Positions 1 through 10,340 of a DNA stretch of 64,000 nucleotides are shown piece after piece. Source of the DNA: Synchiropus splendidus. Lineage: Eukaryota > Chordata > Actinopteri > Syngnathiformes > Callionymidae. A program made the translations under genes and the position numbers. Within the stretch, counting starts at the first letter, position 1. Every line of letters starts with the position of its first letter. The DNA is taken from positions 156,349 through 220,348 of the forward strand of contig NW_026527084.1 in assembly GCF_027744825.2 (NCBI RefSeq). Reading direction: 5' to 3'. Below the pieces are notes generated by a model. The model worked only from the letters and a program-made list of their open reading frames with translations, was not told the origin of the DNA and did no database searches.

Positions 1-40
1 GGGTCTTTCTAGTAGTTGCACATCAAATCTAAACTGTCTG

Positions 41-68
41 AAGTGTTTTTCCAAAGTTATCAACACTT
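41..68. other. Dyad symmetry AAGTGTT/AACACTT in each monomer
   Basis: Arms of 7 bp at 41-47 and 62-68 are exact reverse complements around a 14-base spacer, and recur in nearly every monomer. The T47-to-G variant of type 3 breaks the left arm by one base. Dyad symmetries are known in several centromeric satellites and have been linked to non-B DNA, but no function is shown here. Confidence 0.6.
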
Positions 69-139
69 TTATGTTTGGCGTTCCGAAACCCACCTTATCT
101 CAGGCTGAAAAGCGTTTTTACGCATTGTGCCATAACTTT
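53..139. other. Long-range inverted repeat AAAGTTAT/ATAACTTT
   Basis: Eight bases at 53-60 are the exact reverse complement of 132-139, 71 bp apart, in the reference monomer. The arms overlap the two other dyads of the monomer. AT-rich 8-mers can match by chance, so significance is uncertain. Confidence 0.45.
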
Positions 140-143
140 TCAG
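105..143. other. Nested stem-loop CTGAAAAG/CTTTTCAG with inner GCGT/ACGC
   Basis: Eight-base arms at 105-112 and 136-143 are perfect reverse complements around a 23-base loop. In type 1 the inner GCGT (112-115) and ACGC (120-123) pair around TTTT, sharing base 112 with the outer arm, so the two stems are alternatives at that base. In GT-type monomers the inner pairs become G-T wobbles in a plus-strand transcript. The outer arms are conserved in almost all copies. The G112-to-A variants weaken the outer stem by one pair. Confidence 0.55.
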
Positions 144-1692
144 GGAAGCTTCAGAACATGAAATTTTAACCTCCCACTATAGCAGAAAGGGTCTTTCTAG
201 TAGGTGCACATCAAATCTAAGCTGTCTGAAGTGTTTTTCGAAAGTTATCAACACTTTTATGTTTGGCGTTCCGAAACCCACCTTATCTCAGGCTGAAAAG
301 CGTTTTTGTGCATTGTGCCATAACTTTTCAGGAAAGCTTCAGAACATGAAATTTTAACCTCCCACTATAGCAGAAAGGGTCTTTCTAGTAGTTGCACATC
401 AAATCTAAACTGTCTGAAGTGTTTTTCGAAAGTTATCAACACTTTTATGTTTGGCGTTCCGAAACCCACCTTATCTCAGGCTGAAAAACGTTTTTACGCA
501 TTGTGCCATAACTTTTCAGGGAAGCTTCAGAACATGAAATTTTAACCTCCCACTATAGCAGAAAGGGTCTTTCTAGTAGGTGCACATCAAATCTAAGCTC
601 TCTGAAGTGTTTTTCGAAAGTTATCAACACTTTTATGTTTGGCGTTCCGAATCCCACCTTATCTCAGGCTGAAAAGCGTTTTTGTGCATTGTGCCATAAC
701 TTTTCAGGGAAGCTTCAGAACATGAAATTTTAACCTCCCACTATAGCAGAAAGGGTCTTTCTAGTAGTTGCACATCAAATCAAAACTGTCTGAAGTGTTT
801 TTCCAAAGTTATTAACACTTTTATGTTTGGCGTTCCGAAACCCACCTTATCTCAGGCTGAAAAGCGTTTTTGTGCATTGTGCCATAACTTTTCAGGGAAG
901 CTTCAGAACATGAAATTTTAACCTCCCACTATAGCAGAAAGGGTCTTTCTAGTAGGTGCACATCAAATCTAAGCTGTCTGAAGTGTTTTTCAAAAGTTAT
1001 CAACACTTTTATGTTTGGCGTTCCGAAACCCACCTTATCTCAGGCTGAAAAGCGTTTTTGTGCATTGTGCCATAACTTTTCAGGGAAGCTTCAGAACATG
1101 AAATTTTAACGTCCCACTATAGCAGAAAGGGTCTTTCTAGTAGTTGCACATCAAATCTAAGCTGTCTGAAGTGTTTTTCAAAAGTTATCAACACTTTTAT
1201 GTTTGGCGTTCCGAAACCCACCTTATCTCAGGCTGAAAAGCGTTTTTGTGCATTGTGCCATAACTTTTCAGGAAAGCTTCAGAACATGAAATTTTAACCT
1301 CCCACTATAGCAGAAAGGGTCTTTCTAGTAGTTGCACATCAAATCTAAGCTGTCTGAAGTGTTTTTCAAAAGTTATCAACACTTTTATGTTTGGCGTTCC
1401 GAAACCCACCTTATCTCAGGCTGAAAAGCGTTTTTGTGCATTGTGCCATAACTTTTCAGGGAAGCTTCAGAACATGAAATTTTAACCTCCCACTATAGCA
1501 GAAAGGGTCTTTCTAGTAGTTGCACATCAAATCTAAACTGTCTGAAGTGTTTTTCCAAAGTTATCAACACTTTTATGTTTGGCGTTCCGAAACCCACCTT
1601 ATCTCAGGCTGAAAAGCGTTTTTACGCATTGTGCCATAACTTTTCAGGGAAGCTTCAGAACATGAAATTTTAACCTCCCACTATAGCAGAAA

Positions 1693-1880
1693 GGGTCTTT
1701 CTAGTAGGTGCACATCAAATCTAAGCTCTCTGAAGTGTTTTTCGAAAGTTATCAACACTTTTATGTTTGGCGTTCCGAAACCCACCTTATCTCAGGCTGA
1801 AAAGCGTTTTTGTGCATTGTGCCATAACTTTTCAGGAAAGCTTCAGAACATGAAATTTTAACCTCCCACTATAGCAGAAA
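1693..1880. repeat. Representative type 3 monomer
   Basis: Type 3 differs from type 2 by C at site 36 (CTCTCTG) and usually A145. It also normally follows type 1. Two sub-variants are useful tags. One has T47 to G (GTGTGTTT), seen at 3009, 5077, 6957, 25756, 27635, 28575, 32334, 32522, 33086 and 34590, all in the left half. The other has A88 to T (GAATCCC), seen at 565, 10529, 20305 and 30079. Confidence 0.9.
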
Positions 1881-2068
1881 GGGTCTTTCTAGTAGTTGCA
1901 CATCAAATCTAAACTGTCTGAAGTGTTTTTCCAAAGTTATTAACACTTTTATGTTTGGCGTTCCGAAACCCACCTTATCTCAGGCTGAAAAGCGTTTTTG
2001 TGCATTGTGCCATAACTTTTCAGGGAAGCTTCAGAACATGAAATTTTAACCTCCCACTATAGCAGAAA
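1881..2068. repeat. Representative type 4 monomer
   Basis: Type 4 carries T16, A33, G36, C52, T61 (TTATTAAC), GT at 120-121 and G145. It is frequent throughout and is the main component of the right half, where up to four occur in a row (44930-45681). A sub-variant with G16 (15605, 17673, 35906, 38726, 41358, 42674, 45870, 52826, 56398) nearly always follows a type 1 copy; 56398 is the exception. Another sub-variant has A145 (49442, 60719, 61471, 62035). Confidence 0.9.
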
Positions 2069-2444
2069 GGGTCTTTCTAGTAGTTGCACATCAAATCTAA
2101 ACTGTCTGAAGTGTTTTTCCAAAGTTATTAACACTTTTATGTTTGGCGTTCCGAAACCCACCTTATCTCAGGCTGAAAAGCGTTTTTGTGCATTGTGCCA
2201 TAACTTTTCAGGGAAGCTTCAGAACATGAAATTTTAACCTCCCACTATAGCAGAAAGGGTCTTTCTAGTAGTTGCACATCAAATCTAAACTGTCTGAAGT
2301 GTTTTTCCAAAGTTATCAACACTTTTATGTTTGGCGTTCCGAAACCCACCTTATCTTAGGCTGAAAAGCGTTTTTACGCATTGTGCCATAACTTTTCAGG
2401 GAAGCTTCAGAACATGAAATTTTAACCTCCCACTATAGCAGAAA

Positions 2445-2632
2445 GGGTCTTTCTAGTAGGTGCACATCAAATCTAAGCTGTCTGAAGTGTTTTTCGAAAG
2501 TTATCAACACTTTTATGTTTGGCGTTCCGAAACCCACCTTATCTCAGGCTGAAAAGCGTTTTTGTGCATTGTGCCATAACTTTTCAGGGAAGCTTCAGAA
2601 CATGAAATTTTAACCTCCCACTATAGCAGAAA
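2445..2632. repeat. Representative type 2 monomer
   Basis: Type 2 carries G16, G33, G36, G52, C61, GT at 120-121 and G145, with A145 in some copies such as 189 and 8461. It typically follows a type 1 monomer. The G52 change creates a TTCGAA motif absent from types 1, 4, 5 and 6. A sub-variant with C52 (51322, 52262, 63914) is restricted to the right end of the window and marks a 5-monomer tandem duplication. Confidence 0.9.
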
Positions 2633-2820
2633 GGGTCTTTCTAGTAGTTGCACATCAAATCTAAGCTGTCTGAAGTGTTTTTCAAAAGTTATCAACACTT
2701 TTATGTTTGGCGTTCCGAAACCCACCTTATCTCAGGCTGAAAAGCGTTTTTGTGCATTGTGCCATAACTTTTCAGGAAAGCTTCAGAACATGAAATTTTA
2801 ACCTCCCACTATAGCAGAAA
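2633..2820. repeat. Representative type 5 monomer
   Basis: Type 5 carries T16, G33, G36, A52 (TTCAAAAG), C61, GT at 120-121 and usually A145. By my count there are about 40 copies among the first 190 monomers and only about 9 among the last 151, so its density marks two array domains. G16 versions at 941, 4701, 20681, 22937 and 24253 break the usual link between G16 and a preceding type 1 monomer. Confidence 0.9.
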
Positions 2821-3008
2821 GGGTCTTTCTAGTAGTTGCACATCAAATCTAAACTGTCTGAAGTGTTTTTCCAAAGTTATCAACACTTTTATGTTTGGCG
2901 TTCCGAAACCCACCTTATCTCAGGCTGAAAAGCGTTTTTACGCATTGTGCCATAACTTTTCAGGGAAGCTTCAGAACATGAAATTTTAACCTCCCACTAT
3001 AGCAGAAA

Positions 3009-6000
3009 GGGTCTTTCTAGTAGGTGCACATCAAATCTAAGCTCTCTGAAGTGTGTTTCGAAAGTTATCAACACTTTTATGTTTGGCGTTCCGAAACCCA
3101 CCTTATCTCAGGCTGAAAAGCGTTTTTGTGCATTGTGCCATAACTTTTCAGGGAAGCTTCAGAACATGAAATTTTAACCTCCCACTATAGCAGAAAGGGT
3201 CTTTCTAGTAGTTGCACATCAAATCTAAACTGTCTGAAGTGTTTTTCCAAAGTTATTAACACTTTTATGTTTGGCGTTCCGAAACCCACCTTATCTCAGG
3301 CTGAAAAGCGTTTTTGTGCATTGTGCCATAGCTTTTCAGGGAAGCTTCAGAACATGAAATTTTAACCTCCCACTATAGCAGAAAGGGTCTTTCTAGTAGT
3401 TGCACATCAAATCTAAACTGTCTGAAGTGTTTTTCCAAAGTTATCAACACTTTTATGTTTGGCGTTCCGAAACCCACCTTATCTCAGGCTGAAAAGCGTT
3501 TTTGTGCATTGTGCCATAACTTTTCAGGGAAGCTTCAGAACATGAAATTTTAACCTCCCACTATAGCAGAAAGGGTCTTTCTAGTAGTTGCACATCAAAT
3601 CTAAGCTGTCTGAAGTGTTTTTCAAAAGTTATCAACACTTTTATGTTTGGCGTTCCGAAACCCACCTTATCTCAGGCTGAAAAGCGTTTTTGTGCATTGT
3701 GCCATAACTTTTCAGGAAAGCTTCAGAACATGAAATTTTAACCTCCCACTATAGCAGAAAGGGTCTTTCTAGTAGTTGCACATCAAATCTAAACTGTCTG
3801 AAGTGTTTTTCCAAAGTTATCAACACTTTTATGTTTGGCGTTCCGAAACCCACCTTATCTCAGGCTGAAAAGCGTTTTTACGCATTGTGCCATAACTTTT
3901 CAGGGAAGCTTCAGAACATGAAATTTTAACCTCCCACTATAGCAGAAAGGGTCTTTCTAGTAGGTGCACATCAAATCTAAGCTCTCTGAAGTGTTTTTCG
4001 AAAGTTATCAACACTTTTATGTTTGGCGTTCCGAAACCCACCTTATCTCAGGCTGAAAAGCGTTTTTGTGCATTGTGCCATAACTTTTCAGGAAAGCTTC
4101 AGAACATGAAATTTTAACCTCCCACTATAGCAGAAAGGGTCTTTCTAGTAGTTGCACATCAAATCTAAACTGTCTGAAGTGTTTTTCCAAAGTTATTAAC
4201 ACTTTTATGTTTGGCGTTCCGAAACCCACCTTATCTCAGGCTGAAAAGCGTTTTTGTGCATTGTGCCATAACTTTTCAGGGAAGCTTCAGAACATGAAAT
4301 TTTAACCTCCCACTATAGCAGAAAGGGTCTTTCTAGTAGTTGCACATCAAATCTAAACTGTCTGAAGTGTTTTTCCAAAGTTATCAACACTTTTATGTTT
4401 GGCGTTCCGAAACCCACCTTATCTCAGGCTGAAAAGCGTTTTTACGCATTGTGCCATAACTTTTCAGGGAAGCTTCAGAACATGAAATTTTAACCTCCCA
4501 CTATAGCAGAAAGGGTCTTTCTAGTAGGTGCACATCAAATCTAAGCTGTCTGAAGTGTTTTTCGAAAGTTATCAACACTTTTATGTTTGGCGTTCCGAAA
4601 CCCACCTTATCTCAGGCTGAAAAGCGTTTTTGTGCATTGTGCCATAACTTTTCAGGGAAGCTTCAGAACATGAAATTTTAACCTCCCACTATAGCAGAAA
4701 GGGTCTTTCTAGTAGGTGCACATCAAATCTAAGCTGTCTGAAGTGTTTTTCAAAAGTTATCAACACTTTTATGTTTGGCGTTCCGAAACCCACCTTATCT
4801 CAGGCTGAAAAGCGTTTTTGTGCATTGTGCCATAACTTTTCAGGAAAGCTTCAGAACATGAAATTTTAACCTCCCACTATAGCAGAAAGGGTCTTTCTAG
4901 TAGTTGCACATCAAATCTAAACTGTCTGAAGTGTTTTTCCAAAGTTATCAACACTTTTATGTTTGGCGTTCCGAAACCCACCTTATCTCAGGCTGAAAAG
5001 CGTTTTTACGCATTGTGCCATAACTTTTCAGGGAAGCTTCAGAACATGAAATTTTAACCTCCCACTATAGCAGAAAGGGTCTTTCTAGTAGGTGCACATC
5101 AAATCTAAGCTCTCTGAAGTGTGTTTCGAAAGTTATCAACACTTTTATGTTTGGCGTTCCGAAACCCACCTTATCCCAGGCTGAAAAGCGTTTTTGTGCA
5201 TTGTGCCATAACTTTTCAGGGAAGCTTCAGAACATGAAATTTTAACCTCCCACTATAGCAGAAAGGGTCTTTCTAGTAGTTGCACATCAAATCTAAACTG
5301 TCTGAAGTGTTTTTCCAAAGTTATTAACACTTTTATGTTTGGCGTTCCGAAACCCACCTTATCTCAGGCTGAAAAGCGTTTTTGTGCATTGTGCCATAAC
5401 TTTTCAGGGAAGCTTCAGAACATGAAATTTTAACCTCCCACTATAGCAGAAAGGGTCTTTCTAGTAGTTGCACATCAAATCTAAACTGTCTGAAGTGTTT
5501 TTCCAAAGTTATCAACACTTTTATGTTTGGCGTTCCGAAACCCACCTTATCTCAGGCTGAAAAGCGTTTTTGTGCATTGTGCCATAACTTTTCAGGGAAG
5601 CTTCAGAACATGAAATTTTAACCTCCCACTATAGCAGAAAGGGTCTTTCTAGTAGTTGCACATCAAATCTAAGCTGTCTGAAGTGTTTTTCAAAAGTTAT
5701 CAACACTTTTATGTTTGGCGTTCCGAAACCCACCTTATCTCAGGCTGAAAAGCGTTTTTGTGCATTGTGCCATAACTTTTCAGGAAAGCTTCAGAACATG
5801 AAATTTTAACCTCCCACTATAGCAGAAAGGGTCTTTCTAGTAGTTGCACATCAAATCTAAACTGTCTGAAGTGTTTTTCCAAAGTTATCAACACTTTTAT
5901 GTTTGGCGTTCCGAAACCCACCTTATCTCAGGCTGAAAAGCGTTTTTACGCATTGTGCCATAACTTTTCAGGGAAGCTTCAGAACATGAAATTTTAACCT

Positions 6001-9000
6001 CCCACTATAGCAGAAAGGGTCTTTCTAGTAGGTGCACATCAAATCTAAGCTGTCTGAAGTGTTTTTCGAAAGTTATCAACACTTTTATGTTTGGCGTTCC
6101 GAAACCCACCTTATCTCAGGCTGAAAAGCGTTTTTGTGCATTGTGCCATAACTTTTCAGGGAAGCTTCAGAACATGAAATTTTAACCTCCCACTATAGCA
6201 GAAAGGGTCTTTCTAGTAGTTGCACATCAAATCTAAACTGTCTGAAGTGTTTTTCAAAAGTTATCAACACTTTTATGTTTGGCGTTCCGAAACCCACCTT
6301 ATCTCAGGCTGAAAAGCGTTTTTGTGCATTGTGCCATAACTTTTCAGGAAAGCTTCAGAACATGAAATTTTAACCTCCCACTATAGCAGAAAGGGTCTTT
6401 CTAGTAGTTGCACATCAAATCTAAGCTGTCTGAAGTGTTTTTCAAAAGTTATCAACACTTTTATGTTTGGCGTTCCGAAACCCACCTTATCTCAGGCTGA
6501 AAAGCGTTTTTGTGCATTGTGCCATAACTTTTCAGGAAAGCTTCAGAACATGAAATTTTAACCTCCCACTATAGCAGAAAGGGTCTTTCTATTAGTTCCA
6601 CATCAAATCTAAGCTGTCTGAAGTGTTTTTCGAAAGTTATCAACACTTTTATGTTTGGCGTTCCGAAACCCACCTTATCTCAGGCTGAAAAGCGTTTTTG
6701 TGCATTGTGCCATAACTTTTCAGGAAAGCTTCAGAACATGAAATTTTAACCTCCCACTATAGCAGAAAGGGTCTTTCTAGTAGTTGCACATCAAATCTAA
6801 ACTGTCTGAAGTGTTTTTCCAAAGTTATCAACACTTTTATGTTTGGCGTTCCGAAACCCACCTTATCTCAGGCTGAAAAACGTTTTTACGCATTGTGCCA
6901 TAACTTTTCAGGGAAGCTTCAGAACATGAAATTTTAACCTCCCACTATAGCAGAAAGGGTCTTTCTAGTAGGTGCACATCAAATCTAAGCTCTCTGAAGT
7001 GTGTTTCGAAAGTTATCAACACTTTTATGTTTGGCGTTCCGAAACCCACCTTATCTCAGGCTGAAAAGCGTTTTTGTGCATTGTGCCATAACTTTTCAGG
7101 AAAGCTTCAGAACATGAAATTTTAACCTTCCACTATAGCAGAAAGGGTCTTTCTAGTAGTTGCACATCAAATCTAAACTGTCTGAAGTGTTTTTCCAAAG
7201 TTATTAACACTTTTATGTTTGGCGTTCCGAAACCCACCTTATCTCAGGCTGAAAAGCGTTTTTGTGCATTGAGCCATAACTTTTCAGGGAAGCTTCAGAA
7301 CATGAAATTTTAACCTCCCACTATAGCAGAAAGGGGCTTTCTAGTAGTTGCACATCAAATCTAAGCTGTCTGAAGTGTTTTTCAAAAGTTATCAACACTT
7401 TTATGTTTGGCGTTCCGAAACCCACCTTATCTCAGGCTGAAAAGCGTTTTTACGCATTGTGCCATAACTTTTCAGGGAAGCTTCAGAACATGAAATTTTA
7501 ACCTCCCACTATAGCAGAAAGGGGCTTTCTAGTAGGTGCACATCAAATCTAAGCTCTCTGAAGTGTTTTTCGAAAGTTATCAACACTTTTATGTTTGGCG
7601 TTCCGAAACCCACCTTATCTCAGGCTGAAAAGCGTTTTTGTGCATTGTGCCATAACTTTTCAGGAAAGCTTCAGAACATGAAATTTTAACCTCCCACTAT
7701 AGCAGAAAGGGTCTTTCTAGTAGTTGCACATCAAATCTAAACTGTCTGAAGTGTTTTTCCAAAGTTATTAACACTTTTATGTTTGGCGTTCCGAAACCCA
7801 CCTTATCTCAGGCTGAAAAGCGTTTTTGTGCATTGTGCCATAACTTTTCAGGGAAGCTTCAGAACATGAAATTTTAACCTCCCACTATAGCAGAAAGGGT
7901 CTTTCTAGTAGTTGCACATCAAATCTAAACTGTCTGAAGTGTTTTTCCAAAGTTATTAACACTTTTATGTTTGGCGTTCCGAAACCCACCTTATCTCAGG
8001 CTGAAAAGCGTTTTTGTGCATTGTGCCATAACTTTTCAGGAAAGCTTCAGAACATGAAATTTTAACCTCCCACTATAGCAGAAAGGGTCTTTCTAGTAGT
8101 TGCACATCAAATCTAAGCTGTCTGAAGTGTTTTTCAAAAGTTATCAACACTTTTATGTTTGGCGTTCCGAAACCCACCTTATCTCAGGCTGAAAAGCGTT
8201 TTTGTGCATTGTGCCATAACTTTTCAGGGAAGCTTCAGAACATGAAATTTTAACCTCCCACTATAGCAGAAAGGGTCTTTCTAGTAGTTGCACATCAAAT
8301 CTAAACTGTCTGAAGTGTTTTTCCAAAGTTATCAACACTTTTATGTTTGGCGTTCCGAAACCCACCTTATCTCAGGCTGAAAAGCGTTTTTACGCATTGT
8401 GCCATAACTTTTCAGGGAAGCTTCAGAACATGAAATTTTAACCTCCCACTATAGCAGAAAGGGTCTTTCTAGTAGGTGCACATCAAATCTAAGCTGTCTG
8501 AAGTGTTTTTCGAAAGTTATCAACACTTTTATGTTTGGCGTTCCGAAACCCACCTTATCTCAGGCTGAAAAGCGTTTTTGTGCATTGTGCCATAACTTTT
8601 CAGGAAAGCTTCAGAACATGAAATTTTAACCTCCCACTATAGCAGAAAGGGTCTTTCTAGTAGTTGCACATCAAATCTAAACTGTCTGAAGTGTTTTTCC
8701 AAAGTTATTAACACTTTTATGTTTGGCGTTCCGAAACCCACCTTATCTCAGGCTGAAAAGCGTTTTTGTGCATTGTGCCATAACTTTTCAGGGAAGCTTC
8801 AGAACATGAAATTTTAACCTTCCACTATAGCAGAAAGGGTCTTTCTAGTAGTTGCACATCAAATCTAAACTGTCTGAAGTGTTTTTCCAAAGTTATTAAC
8901 ACTTTTATGTTTGGCGTTCCGAAACCCACCTTATCTCAGGCTGAAAAGCGTTTTTGTGCATTGTGCCATAACTTTTCAGGGAAGCTTCAGAACATGAAAT

Positions 9001-10152
9001 TTTAACCTCCCACTATAGCAGAAAGGGTCTTTCTAGTAGTTGCACATCAAATCTAAACTGTCTGAAGTGTTTTTCCAAAGTTATCAACACTTTTATGTTT
9101 GGCGTTCCGAAACCCACCTTATCTCAGGCTGAAAAGCGTTTTTGTGCATTGTGCCATAACTTTTCAGGGAAGCTTCAGAACATGAAATTTTAACCTCCCA
9201 CTATAGCAGAAAGGGTCTTTCTAGTAGTTGCACATCAAATCTAAGCTGTCTGAAGTGTTTTTCAAAAGTTATCAACACTTTTATGTTTGGCGTTCCGAAA
9301 CCCACCTTATCTCAGGCTGAAAAGCGTTTTTGTGCATTGTGCCATAACTTTTCAGGAAAGCTTCAGAACATGAAATTTTAACCTCCCACTATAGCAGAAA
9401 GGGTCTTTCTAGTAGTTGCACATCAAATCTAAACTGTCTGAAGTGTTTTTCCAAAGTTATCAACACTTTTATGTTTGGCGTTCCGAAACCCACCTTATCT
9501 CAGGCTGAAAAGCGTTTTTACGCATTGTGCCATAACTTTTCAGGGAAGCTTCAGAACATGAAATTTTAACCTCCCACTATAGCAGAAAGGGTCTTTCTAG
9601 TAGGTGCACATCAAATCTAAGCTGTCTGAAGTGTTTTTCGAAAGTTATCAACACTTTTATGTTTGGCGTTCCGAAACCCACCTTATCTCAGGCTGAAAAG
9701 CGTTTTTGTGCATTGTGCCATAACTTTTCAGGGAAGCTTCAGAACATGAAATTTTAACCTCCCACTATAGCAGAAAGGGTCTTTCTAGTAGTTGCACATC
9801 AAATCTAAGCTGTCTGAAGTGTTTTTCAAAAGTTATCAACACTTTTATGTTTGGCGTTCCGAAACCCACCTTATCTCAGGCTGAAAAGCGTTTTTGTGCA
9901 TTGTGCCATAACTTTTCAGGAAAGCTTCAGAACATGAAATTTTAACCTCCCACTATAGCAGAAAGGGTCTTTCTAGTAGTTGCACATCAAATCTAAGCTG
10001 TCTGAAGTGTTTTTCAAAAGTTATCAACACTTTTATGTTTGGCGTTCCGAAACCCACCTTATCTCAGGCTGAAAAGCGTTTTTGTGCATTGTGCCATAAC
10101 TTTTCAGGAAAGCTTCAGAACATGAAATTTTAACCTCCCACTATAGCAGAAA
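3009..10152. repeat. Left-domain monomers, order 3-4-6-5 rich
   Basis: Thirty-eight monomers, all in phase: 3-4-6-5-1-3-4-1-2-5-1-3-4-6-5-1-2-5-5-7-1-3-4-(5/1)-3-4-4-5-1-2-4-4-6-5-1-2-5-5. The run 1-3-4-6-5 recurs as a local unit. The monomer at 7333 is a 5/1 hybrid and shares a private AAGGGGC start with its neighbour at 7521, which suggests a very local exchange. The monomer at 6205 is type 5 with A33. No gene or non-satellite sequence is present. Confidence 0.8.
3385..3572. repeat. Representative type 6 monomer
   Basis: Type 6 carries T16, A33, G36, C52, C61, GT at 120-121 and G145. It looks like the 5' part of type 1 joined to the 3' part of type 4, so it may be an old recombinant. Versions ending ACAAG instead of ACATG (13913, 14665) tag the 4-monomer tandem duplication. 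The same ACAAG end sits on a type 4 copy at 10717. Confidence 0.85.
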
Positions 10153-10340
10153 GGGTCTTTCTATTAGTTGCACATCAAATCTAAGCTGTCTGAAGTGTTT
10201 TTCGAAAGTTATCAACACTTTTATGTTTGGCGTACCGAAACCCACCTTATCTCAGGCTGAAAAGCGTTTTTGTGCATTGTGCCATAACTTTTCAGGAAAG
10301 CTTCAGAACATGAAATTTTAACCTCCCACTATAGCAGAAA
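10153..10340. repeat. Representative type 7 monomer (ATTAG variant)
   Basis: Type 7 has T at site 12 (CTATTAG) with T16, G33, G36, G52, GT and A145. I find it at 6581 (with an extra TTCC change), 10153, 13725, 14477 and 29703. At 19741 the ATTAG change sits on a type 6-like body. All copies lie in the first 30 kb. It usually follows one or two type 5 monomers and often precedes the G112-to-A type 1 variant. Confidence 0.85.

Larger units (their letters stand above)
1..188. repeat. Reference monomer, type 1
   Basis: This is the first full copy and the numbering frame used for all others. Type 1 carries T16, A33, G36, C52, C61, AC at 120-121 and G145. It is one of the commonest types over the whole window. 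The AC dinucleotide makes a perfect GCGT/ACGC short palindromic stem at 112-123, which is changed in every other type. Type 1 is almost always followed by a monomer with G at site 16. Private sub-variants mark duplications: G112 to A (377, 6769, 10341, 20117, 29891), the AGATT end (10905, 14101, 14853), and GCC for GCG (38538, 42486). Confidence 0.95.
377..3008. repeat. 14-monomer module, copy 1
   Basis: Order 1-3-4-5-5-5-1-3-4-4-1-2-5-1. Tags are AAAAACG in the first monomer, GAATCCC in the second, CAAAACT in the third, AACGTCCC near 1110 and TTATCTTAGG near 2353. The same order and all these tags recur at 20117-22748, exactly 19,740 bp (105 monomers) away, with only a few mismatches seen by eye. 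A third, one-monomer-shorter version sits at 29891-32333. Confidence 0.85.

Noticed and set aside
50..66. CENP-B box
   Set aside because: TTCGAAAG in types 2, 3, 7 and 8 shares only the TTCG start. The required A and CGGG positions are absent, and TTCCGAAACCC near 81 does not fit either.
67..77. TTTTATGTTTG as a yeast-type replication origin core
   Set aside because: It matches 10 of 11 consensus bases, but AT-rich matches are common by chance and nothing indicates a yeast.
174..183. CACTATAG resembling the core of a phage T7 promoter in each monomer
   Set aside because: Only about eight bases match, without the rest of the promoter. Chance similarity in a eukaryotic-type repeat.
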